Part shown: in pieces, positions 53,312-63,400 of the stretch
How the letters are laid out: each line of letters starts with the position of its first letter
Numbering within the stretch: the stretch's first letter is position 1
Assembly: GCA_963854835.1 (NCBI GenBank)
Contig: OY978527.1
Span: 21,124,557 to 21,188,556 of the forward strand
Direction of reading: 5' to 3'
DNA: 64,000 nucleotides
DNA from: Megamerina dolium
Taxonomy: Eukaryota; Arthropoda; Insecta; Diptera; Megamerinidae
Program-made: the position numbers and the translations under genes
The notes under the pieces: generated by a model
Seen by the model: the letters and a program-made list of their open reading frames with translations, nothing else
What the model was told of the DNA's origin: nothing
Database searches by the model: none

Positions 53312-56006
53312 TGTTACGTTTTTATTCTGTGAGCGTTTAATTCTATTTGAATTACCTTGTTCGATCACTGGATTCTGTTAATAATAACTGCAACACCGTT
53401 TTATACAACTATATACAGCAACAATTTATTTAATAATCTCTATTTACAATCAACTCTACTTGCAATCAACTATTTACAATAACACTGAAATGTACTTGCA
53501 ACTTTTGCCTCTGTATCGATGTTTCAACAATCACGTTCGGGATCAAATTGATTTTCACTTCTCAACACTGGCTCTATTTATACTCTGTTGGCAACACCCC
53601 AGAATCTTCCTTTATCGAGATTCTTCTCTTCCTTTCTCGTTGGCTTGTTCTAGTTATCGCTTATTTCTTTTTGTTAACATTCGTTTCGATGCTGCCGAAT
53701 AGTGTGAGTCACAATAGTGATGAGTTCCCAAATATCGATACTCGTTACACTGCCCTCCTCTTAACCTTGTTCGTCCCGAACAAGTTTTTATACTTCCCCT
53801 CGATATGGCGCAAATCGCTCCAAGTGCACTACTTTAAACTTTGCTCTTTTATTCCAGGCACGTTGAATACGATACACTACGTCATTTATCTTTGCTATAA
53901 TCTCATATGGTCCTTCACAATGAGTCTGTAGTTTAGGGGACAGGCCTTTCTTTCGTTGTAGATTATGAAGCATTACAAGCTCTCCTTCATAGAACCCTTT
54001 CGAATTCGCTTTCAAGTCATACCTGGCCTTCATCTTATCGCTTATCATCTGCGACCGCTCTCTGACGAACTGATGTACTTCATCCAACTGTTCATGCTTT
54101 TCGCTAGTATAATTACCTTCGGTTGATCTCGTTGGTGTTACGACTCCAAATTTTAAATCAGCTGGCAGTCTTAATTCTTTTCCAAAAATTGCCATTGCCG
54201 GTGTAGTAGCCGTCGTATCATGTTGTGCGCATCGATATGCCATGAGGAACATTGGTATATGTACATCCCAGTCTCGTTGGTATTTATCTACGACTTTTCT
54301 CAAATATTCCTCCAAGGTACGGTTAAATCGTTTTACCATGCCATCAGATTGTGGATGCAAAGGTGTTGTACGAGTTTTGTATATACCCAGCATACGGCAT
54401 ATCTCTTGGAATACAACTGATTCGAAATTTCGACCTTGGTCTGAGTGTAACTCCATCGGTACGCCAAAACGAGTAATCCATTGGTTGACGAATACAACCG
54501 CAACTGTACTAGCTTCTTGATTTGGAATGGGGAATGGGATTACTTCAGGCCATTTACTGAAGTAATCTATAACCACCAGAACATACTTGTTTCCTGCGTT
54601 GCTTATTGGAAATGGTCCAGCTATGTCCATAGCAATTCGCTCGAATGGAGCACCCACGGTGTATTGGTGCATCTTACCTCGACTTTTCTTAGTGGGACCT
54701 TTGGCCATTGCACATTGCTTACACTTCCGAATCCAATCAGCGACATGGTCATGACATCCAATCCAATAAAATCGTTTCTTTATTTTCTCGACGGTTTTGG
54801 TGATTCCCAAATGCCCTCCACTGGAGGCATTGTGATACTCAACTATCACTTCATTTATTCTTTCCTTGGGTACCACTAGAAGATCATTAGTGATTTTTCC
54901 ATCTTCACTTTCCCATGCTCTGAATAAACATCCGTCTCGTAAGTGCAGGCTTTGCCACTGCGCCCAATATGCCTTTGCTATTGGACTCTCATTAGCCATC
55001 TCTTGCCAATCTGGAAGTATGCCCTGCTCCTTGTATTTCATGATCTTTGAGAGATATGGGTCGTTCCGTTGATTTTCTTGAACTCGTTCTGTGGTCCATG
55101 ACTCTTCCGATAATACACTCGTAAGTCGTAGGTTAACAATGTGATTCTGGCTTCCTACCCGAGAACAATGTTTACTATCTACGGTGCAAGTACGATGATA
55201 TGGAGTATCAGCTTTACCACGATGAATGACATCACGATCTTCCTTTCGTTGTCCTGGTTTGTCGCAAATGAAGCACTTACCAGTAAATTTGTTTTCGCGT
55301 CGACCTGTTTTTCTTCCTTCAGGCTGCACTACGGACTTGACTGCCTGACAGACTGCTTCAAGCAGATCTGGTGTTCCTGCCTCTAGTTGGCATACACGTG
55401 GCACTGGTCGACACATTAAACTGGCGGGTTCATACGTCAAGGCACTACTGACTGTCTCCCCATCACGTATGCCATCTATGAATGCCTCTATATTTATTTT
55501 TTCGACGAACTCTTCCGAATTACCGGAGAACGCTAGATGACATAAGCGCTCAATATCGGAAGCGAATTCCTGAAGGCTCTCATTATTCCGTTGCACACGA
55601 GATCTTAACTCCACTCGATGTAATTGACTCTTGTATTCATTTCCATATTTCCGCTGGAGTGTGTCCATCAGTGATTAGTAGCTACCACGATCTTTGTCTG
55701 CTATTAAAGCAGCAGTCTTGTCGCTATCATCCCATTGATTCTTCGAAGCTGTTGTCTCGAATTGTAGCTTGAAGATATTGAATTGCGTGCTTCCGTCAAA
55801 TGTTGGTGGCTTTAGTTTGATTGTGCTTGAATCTCTAATCACTGATGTGGCTGGTTCATTTATTTTTAGTTGATTGAGTTCGTGCTGTAATTTCTCGAAC
55901 TTATCTTCCCAGTCGTCGACATGTTCCTTCAGCTTATCATCCAACTTATCTACGTGTTCTTGCAGCTCTGTGACTTTGTCATTAATAGCTCCGGAAATTT
56001 CCTGAA
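53312..56006 (-). mobile_element. Ty3/gypsy copy D, 5'-truncated, decayed
   Basis: Only the 3' LTR (53312-53749) is present. The interior matches copies B and C up to about 56006, where it stops inside gag; SAP domain, primer-binding site and 5' LTR are gone. It has more mutations than A-C and is therefore older. It shares the Gag-integrase joint with B and C. Confidence 0.9.
53788..56006 (-). pseudogene. Gag-integrase fusion, copy D, stop and active-site loss
   Basis: An open piece of 626 codons (53788-55668) is separated by an in-frame TAA (55675-55677; Gln in relatives) from an upstream piece running to about 56006. The capsid part lacks residues between ALIA and DKDRG. Only one CCHC remnant survives (CFICDKPGQRKE: the His-Cys half is deleted). 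The joint RDVIHRGKADTPYHRTCTV links to integrase. There, MVERFNRTL reads MVKRFNRTL, so the catalytic Glu is Lys, and WPEVYPIPN carries a small insertion (VIPFPIPN). Dead copy. Confidence 0.9.
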
Positions 56007-57626
56007 ATAAAGAATTTGACATTTTAAATTGTGTTTGACATTTTTAAGAATAAATTAAACTGTTTATTAAAAATGCAACCCTGCTCCGGCTGACGGGGGA
56101 AATTAGAGGAGTATAGCTATATGTTTTCTTTATGACGTACAAGGGGAAAGTGATTAGTTTTTTCCCAGCGCCTATGCAAAGTTACCCAATTTTTTAACCA
56201 CTTTAGAGAGTAGTGCTACCCACATATTAACCAGTTAATTACCCAGTTCTGGCTAGTAGGGTTTTATATGGTTGTGCATACGTATTGTATTGTATTTGTA
56301 ATATACTCTCGAATTAATCGTCATTATTCGTATATTATTCGCTGGTTGCTCTCTCTCTCTCAACACACACACACACACTATCTATTGTCATGAACCATTG
56401 AATATGATCTACTGCTTTGTATCGTTGTGCATATGTCGATTTATTTTTCATTCTCCCTTTCTCTAAGCTATATATCCCTTCCTACTGTAACGAAAATAGC
56501 TTTAAAAATTTCACACTCCATTTGCGACACCACCGCCTAAGAAGTTTTATTTCAAAAAATTATTTCAATATTAACTTTTTTAAGTTTGCGTAGAGGTTAA
56601 TAGAATTATAATAGATAATAGTTAATAGAGTAGAGGTTGATACTTTGTGATTATAAAAATAACTCAGTTTGAAGTTTGTGTGGAAAAAATTGTCAAGCTT
56701 TTTTGGTATTTTTGAATAATTCACATTTTCCTCAGATAACTGAGTGACTTTTTGATTTATTTCAAGTATGGAAGGAGGCAGCAAAATAAAACCGAAACGC
56801 CCAGTTCGCATGTCTGCTGAAGCAGGTTTGGCTTTCTTGTTTGAAAATAACTTTTCCAAGCAACAATATCTAAATATTAGGACAGAAAGCCTTAACCAAA
56901 ACCTTCTCTATTCCCAACTTTGTATAACATGTTGTGAGCCCTGATACCATATACATAAATATTTATGCCTATTTAAAATATAAATCAATAAATTGATGGG
57001 CGTGGCAGTAAACCCTATTCACTATCCCCAAAACATACATATATGCAAAATTTCAAAACAGTATTTGAAGTATTTGAATTTTGTCCAGAAAATTGGGACC
57101 ATAGTGCGATATATGGTTTAATGAGCATGTGAGAAAAGATGGCGAGTTCAATTATTCTTCAAGTTCGTTTAGTCTCTGGGAAGTGATGTTTATTTTGTAA
57201 GGCGTTTCATAGTTGCAGCAAAAGACAATTGCTTTCCTATTCATCAGTTTTGGCTTCTTCTCGTCAACCGTTTTCGAATGGAAGAGCACGAGACAATATT
57301 TTCACAAGAACACCGATTCTAAAATACATGGTTTCAACCTCATAAGAGGTTACTCACTGATCTTTTACAACACCATAGAACGCGCAACTCTTCGCGATTA
57401 GCCTCCAAAAATAGATAGATAGATTATAACTTATAATTAAAAATTGTAAGCTAAGGGCTACTATGGCCTTAAGCTAAATTCTAAATTTTTAATAGAAGAG
57501 TATTGGGTTATAAAAGATCGATTATATTAACAAGTATATCTTTGTTATTTTGATTCCAAAAATATTTTAGCGCAGGTTTATAGACTCTGAGTACTTTGTT
57601 GATTGCAAATTGTACTTTACTTTCAG
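56007..57626. other. no recognisable gene; probable intron or upstream of exchanger
   Basis: AT-rich with (CT)n/(CA)n near 56350-56380. The sequence before 57627 is pyrimidine-rich and ends ttactttcag, an intron 3' end, so at least the right part is intron of the exchanger gene. Earlier exons of that gene were not found here. Confidence 0.5.
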
Positions 57627-58295
57627 CATTGAAAATGGAAAAAGATGTCATTGGCGCTACATTTATGGCTGCCGCTGTATCGAGTCCCGAATTGTTTATG
57701 AACTTTGTTGGTACTTTCGTGACGAAGGGTGACATCGGCATTGGTGCCATTGTTGGTTCTTCTGTTTTTAATATATTGGCTGTTCCAGCTTGCTGTGGTC
57801 TATTCATAGCAAAATATATTCGGCTCGATTGGTGGCCAGTCACACGGGATTGCTTAATGTATTGCATCGCTGTATTAGCCTTGATCGGTATACTTTACGA
57901 TGGCAAAGTTATGTGGTATGAAGCAGTCTCACTTGTTATCGGATATTTCATCTATATGACCAGTAAGTGGCTGCATCATAGATCTCTTCAATTTGATACT
58001 AAAATTATTTTTTTATATTATATTTATCCTATAGTTATGTATTATAATGATAAAGTGGCTATAACTGCGCGTAAACTTAGTGCAAAGTATCGCCGTAAAC
58101 TTCGACGACGTATGCGTCCTTATCGTCAGATTTCCGAAATAACACCTCTTTCGTGGGAAGACAGTAATTGGAGCAATAATAATGGAAGTAGTAAAACATG
58201 CGATACAATTCATACAGCATCAACAATGTTGCTTGATATCGGAGATGATGAAAATGAAGTAAACAGCTTGCAGTCCATAAACAGCGATAACAGTT
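57627..58295 (+). CDS. Na+/Ca2+,K+ exchanger (SLC24/NCKX), internal exon
   Basis: Host gene exon between an acceptor (tttactttcag, ends 57626) and a donor (gtaact, 58296). It encodes KDVIGATFMAAAVSSPELFM, VGTFVTKGDIGIGAIVGSSV and FNILAVPACCGLFIA: the alpha-1 repeat of cation/Ca2+ exchangers with the ion-binding Glu in SSPEL. The family usually has GSSAPEL; the AAVSSPEL form here is as I remember it in some fly paralogues. Membrane segments LMYCIAVLALIGILYDG and AVSLVIGYFIYM follow, then a basic and Ser/Asn-rich cytoplasmic loop (RRKLRRRMRPYRQISEITPL). Without splicing, TGA at 58301 would end the frame. A plasma-membrane antiporter is expected. Earlier and later exons are not in view. Confidence 0.85.
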
Positions 58296-58365
58296 GTAAC
58301 TGACTTTTGAATTTTAATTTAATTTAGTTGAAACTATGAAATTTATATTCCTTCTTCATATGTAG

Positions 58366-58563
58366 ATTATGCTGATAGTCCTTGGGAGCTGAATGACCAC
58401 AACTTATACGCATATATGTTACGTTGGCCTATAACCTTATTATTATGGATTACAATACCCGATAGTCGTAGATATCCAAAATGGAAATATTTAACATTAA
58501 CAATTTCAATTATATGGATTGGTGCCATTTCGTATGGTGTCACCTTTTTAATTACAATTTTGG
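58366..58563 (+). CDS. Na+/Ca2+,K+ exchanger (SLC24/NCKX), next exon
   Basis: Follows a 70-bp intron (58296-58365, GT…TGTAG); both exon ends are phase 1, so the frame joins. It reads YADSPWELNDHNLYAYMLRW, PITLLLWITIPDSRRYPKWK and LTLTISIIWIGAISYGVTFL. This is the family's segment after the large loop (…W…PxxxLLxxTIPDxRxxxW…), i.e. TM6-TM7. It ends at a strong donor, GGGTAAGT (58564). The alpha-2 repeat (with its catalytic Asp) must lie on later exons, which I did not find before the BEL element at 60099; the intron may contain that element. Confidence 0.8.
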
Positions 58564-58950
58564 GTAAGTTCAAAAACATGACAATCTCTTCCGCTGGTGA
58601 AAAAATCTTCGTTTTTACTTTGCTTAAAACTAAACTATTAAAAAAACTGACAAAAATTATTCGAGAAATAGAATGCATAAATGGAAAAATTGAAAATTTT
58701 ACCATGTTATGCACTAAAAGCAGTTCCAGAAATATAAAACAGATGAAAAATCTGCGAAAAATAAGATCTATTTGGCAAATTATTGTCTCGGAATTCGGAA
58801 AACAAAATTATTTAGTAAAATTAAGTTAAGCACATGCTTCTGTTCCTAGTCGAAGGGTAAGAAACAATCCTCAAGATATAGTTTTACAAGTAAGAAGTGA
58901 CAGAAAATACTACTTTCAAAATTTCAAGAATGATTGGTGAAAATACTTAC

Positions 58951-59113
58951 TGGATTAAATGGCCAATACAACCGATTTTGCTCAATTATAAGTGAATGTA
59001 GAATGATTCGCCAATCGTCACTGTTATTCACTCTGGGCCAGTTAAAAATACCAGGTTGGGAAGGCGGTTCTTTATGTATATCTGCGTCTTCCATCGGGTT
59101 CCTAATATAATAC
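58951..59113 (-). CDS. possible exon of an unidentified gene
   Basis: On the minus strand, a polypyrimidine stretch and AG (ttttctctccattctcaag) precede a 163-bp open segment ending at CCA|GTAAGTA, a good donor. It encodes YYIRNPMEDADIHKEPPSQP, GIFNWPRVNNSDDWRIILHS and LIIEQNRLYWPFNP. Composition (Trp, Pro, balanced residues) is more protein-like than the surrounding DNA. I do not recognise a family. It could be an exon of an antisense or nested gene, a gene fragment carried by an element, or chance. No partner exon was found. Confidence 0.3.
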
Positions 59114-59807
59114 CTTGAGAATGGAGAGAAAAAATCCAACATTTTTAAAGAAAGTTTGAAAGAAAAGACATTGCTAAGCCAACAAAAAATCCATTTCGGA
59201 ATTTTTTACAGATTTCGGTATTAACTCAAACCAACGAAAAATCTTCATGAATGAATACACACCATCTCTAGAAACTATTTCAAAGCATTTTCGAAGAGGA
59301 GAAATTTTTTCTGTAGAATATAATATATGTCAAAGCTGACTAATACGTTCTATCGATGACACGAATGTGGTTCCATTCATCTATAACATTTATGAAGATC
59401 CAAAATAAATATTATCACGATTATTAAAAAATTACAGTTGGGATATATGATAAACAAAGCTCGACAAGTATCTGCTATTTTAAAGAATGTTGAAAGAAGG
59501 CTCGTCAAATATTTGTTTCCAAAATTTGAAAACGAATGTTTATTACAATCAATAAAATCGTAATTGGTGACGTAGCTTGATTCTATAAGTATGACCCAAA
59601 AACCAAGCAATAGGAACGTGCTCATAATGTTAGATATTCCATGTATTCATTTCACTATTTTCAGTCGATAAAATTATAAGAGGTGGTCAAGCTTGTTTCT
59701 ATTGGCATAAGTATGGCTCAAATTCAAGTAGTAGTAGTCCTTGGTGTAAGGCCCAAATCCTCTGACAGCAAAAAGTCAGCAACAATGTGATGATACGTAG
59801 TGGGTAC

Positions 59808-59885
59808 TGCACGAAAGAAAAATCTTTTCGATATTAAAATTGTGCTTATGGCGGTGATTAAAGGCCAACGCACTAAACAATAAGC
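59808..59885 (-). mobile_element. SINE remnant (head region)
   Basis: acgaaagaaaaatcttttcgatatta then gaacgcactaa-like words match the junction of SINE body and tRNA-like head, with deletions in the A/B box region. Confidence 0.6.
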
Positions 59886-60098
59886 TATTAAACCGCACTA
59901 GCGTACTCTCCAAAGTTGAAAATCGTAGATTTTATTCCCATAGATACTCATCAGACGGTAACTGTCAAAGCAGTAAGCTACAAGTTTTCGAAAATTCGAT
60001 AAAAACCAGATAAAGGAGAAACTGTATCGCCATGCCAAGGAGGTTGAGGATATACCTTTAATACCTTTTCATTTTTAAACATTGAAATACAAAAATAT

Positions 60099-60446
60099 TG
60101 TTTTATTTATGATTGAAAATAAAAACATTTCAATTTTTCCTTCAAAGAAATAAGACGCTTTGTAGGAGTTTTAGTTTTTAGTTTTTATTTATTTAGTTTT
60201 AGTCAATTTAGTTTTTAAATAATTTAGTTTAAGTTATATTAAATGTACAGACGACAAGATAGTAGTTGTTCATCAGAGAACGATAAGTAAAAGAGTGATT
60301 AAATTCTCTACGTATAGCTGACGATAGTTAGTTGTGCATAACTGTTTATATATGATGTATACATAATAGAAATGATTATAAGGAACCAGTGATGCCAGAA
60401 TACATTATACATTGTAGTTTATAAACAATGTGAAGTATCCCCAACA
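60099..60446 (-). repeat. 3' LTR of second BEL/Pao element (inferred)
   Basis: The minus strand starts TGTTGGGGATACTTCACATTG right after the polypurine tract and ends …aataaaaca at 60099, giving TG…CA ends. The other LTR is outside the window, so the distal end (60099) is inferred from the TG/CA rule only. Confidence 0.6.
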
Positions 60447-60485
60447 TTCTCCCCCACTAAGAACGATAGTGATTAAACACAGGAA

Positions 60486-63400
60486 CTATATTTGCTTGCA
60501 ATTGATTATCTGCAATGATGTGTCGTGTTGTTGATCGTTGACTGGGAGCAAGCAAACTTTTGAAATAGGTCGTTTCAGATCTTTCCCTTTGAAATTCACC
60601 GTAACCACACGGACTAAATTATCGGATCCAGAATGTACTTCCTTAACTCTTGCTAACGGCCAGTTTCCAGGAGTACCCTGTTCATGCAGCAATAGAACTA
60701 AATCGCCCACTTGAAGATTACGATTTATAGTGTTCCACTTAGGTCTGGCTTGAAGTCTGCACATATACTCATTTCTCCATCTTTTCCAGAAGTGTTGTTT
60801 TACTTTCTCTATTGCTTTCCAGCGACTGAGGTGACTTATCGTTGTGTCAAGTAAACTCTCATCCGGAGTACACACTGTAGGCTCACCTATTAAGAAATGT
60901 GCAGGTGTGAGTGCTTCGAAGTCCGATGTATCAGAAGAGAGTGGATATAAAGGGCGCGAGTTCAAACAGCTTTCAATTTGAGCAAGAAGTGTACTCAGCT
61001 CTTCATAAGTGAATATGCGATCACGCATTATACGACGAAGGTGATATTTAGTGGATTTTACACCCGCCTCCCACAATCCACCGAAATTCGGGGAAGCTGG
61101 TGGTATAAAATGCCATGTAGTGCCTTGGTTGGAAAGCTGTTCTACCAAGTGCTCAGGTAGCGACATTTTACTGCGATGATACATCGCTTGTAGCTCTTTG
61201 TTGGCTCCTACAAACGTAGTCCCACAGTCAGAGTAAAGATCAGTACAGCTTCCTCTTCTGGCCACGAAGCGTTGAAAAGCAGCTATAAATGCATTAGTGG
61301 TTAGGTCTGTTACCGCCTCTAAATGTATAGCTTTAGTGCACATGCAGATGAATAGACATATATAGCTCTTTGATGTTTTTGAGGTTCGTAAAGTAGATTT
61401 TTTTATGCATATGGGACCGGCATAGTCAAGGCCACTATGCTTGAATGCTCTTGTGGGTTGCAGACGTACTGATGGCAGATTACCCATTAACTGTTGATAC
61501 GCACGAGCTTTGTACTTAAAGCATACAATACAATTACGAGTTATAGATTTTGCGAGATTACGCGCTGATAATACCCAATAACGTTGCATAACATATGATT
61601 GCATTAATTGCAGTCCACCATGTAATGTGCGCTTGTGTGCATCTGCAAAAAGTAAACTGGACAACGGATTGTTTTTAGACAGCAATATTGGATGCTTTAA
61701 TCGATACGACAAATCTGAATGGATGATTCTTCCTCCTACTCGTAGAATATGGTCGTCATCGAGAAAAGGACTTAGTTGTATTATTTTGCTAGATTTTGGA
61801 AGATGTTTGTTTTGTTGAAGACAGCTGATTTCTTCGCTAAAGCATACCATTTGCGTTAACCTTATTAGCCGTAAGAGTGCACGTTTCAGTTCATACGATT
61901 TAAGAAAACCTTTTTCTTTTTCCAAAGCTTGTTGCTTAAAGTTATGGTAGAACCTTAGAATATACGCTGTAACACGAATCAGAGTAGATAAAGAAGAGAA
62001 CTTTAGTGTAATATGTGGATAATTTAATTCACGCGAATGTATTGCAACAGTATTCACAGTACGTTGAGCCTTTCGTATTTCCAGTTCAGTGTGAGCAACA
62101 TCGATCGATCTTGGCCACGTGGAGCTTGGTTGTTTAAGCCAGGAGGGGCCCTGCCACCAGACTGTATATTTTGACAGTTGATTTGGCATTAAACCTCTTG
62201 AAGCACAATCAGCTGGATTGTCGTCCGTTGACACGTATTTCCAATCGTTTACGTTGGTTAGATTTTGTATCGTTGCAATTCTATTCGCCACGTAAACAGA
62301 CCATTTGGACGATTGGCTCTTTATCCAACTAAGCACGGTTGTGCTGTCACTCCAAAACGTTATACTGTCGATTCGCATGTCTATGTTGGTTTTAATCGTT
62401 GATAGAAGCTTAGCCAGTAAGACAGCACCGCAGAGTTCTAGTCTTGGTATAGTGACCGTTTTCAATGGCGCGACTTTTGTTTTAGATTGTATCAACGTGA
62501 CAATCGTTTCCTCATTTGGAGTTACGACTCTGATATACACAGCTGCTGCATATGCCAACTGAGATGCGTCACAGAAGCCATGTAGTTCGACGGCACTCAG
62601 TTGTGTAGAACCAAACCATCGAGGAATTCGAATATGTTCAAGTTGTTTAAGACTGGAGCGATATTTATGCCAGTCTTTTTCTATGTCTGGCGGTAATTGA
62701 TCTTCCCAATCGATTCCTGCTAGCCACAATTTTTGAAAGATGATTTTAGCAGTAATTGTAACTAGTGCAAGCCATCCTAATGGATCGAAAAATTTGCAGG
62801 CATCTGAAAGTAAACTTGCTTTTGTTAATTTATTCGAATATTGAAAGTTCACCTTGTAGGAAAACATGTCATTGACTGTGTCCCATGTAAGTCCTAACGC
62901 CTTCACGTTGTTTTCGTAATTCAGTTCGGATATGTCAATTTGTTCTCGGTTTTTCATTGGTATGGTTTCTAGCAATGCTGTAGAATTAGAAGCCCATTTC
63001 CTTAAATTGAAACCGCCAGAACATAAGAGACCATTAAGTTGTTGTTGTAGCATGATTGCTTCTTGTAAAGTATCTGCGCCTGATATGACATCGTCCACAT
63101 AGGTGTCAGTAATTAAGACTTTACTAGCTAGTGGATACGTTGCTTCTTCATCAGTCGCCAGTTGTTGTAGTACACGTATTGCCAGATAAGGTGCTGACGT
63201 TGTGCCATACGTCACGGTACGTAGTCTGTATATATGAATGCTGTTAGTGACATAGTCTCTCCACAAAATGCACTGATAATTCTGATGCTCTTCACATATT
63301 TCGATTTGCCGGAACATTTTCTCTAGATCGGCTCGAAATGCGATTTTAAATCGTCGCCAGCGTGTGAGGATTGTTGGAAGATCATTTTGAAGTGCTGGTC

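Larger units (their letters stand above)
58564..60098. other. intron of exchanger gene with repeat scraps
   Basis: AT-rich. Includes a possible antisense exon (58951-59113) and a decayed SINE (59808-59885). The plus-strand reading 59208-59340 is open for 38 codons after ttttttacag but matches nothing I recognise. Confidence 0.5.

Noticed and set aside
57213..57401. 62-codon ORF upstream of the exchanger exon
   Set aside because: No match to the exchanger signal region or any family I know, and no splice site placing it in frame.
58416..58829. 137-codon ORF reading through the second exchanger exon
   Set aside because: The sequence after the GGGTAAGT donor at 58564 becomes Lys/Ile/Asn-rich intron-like translation; the exon is taken to end at 58563.
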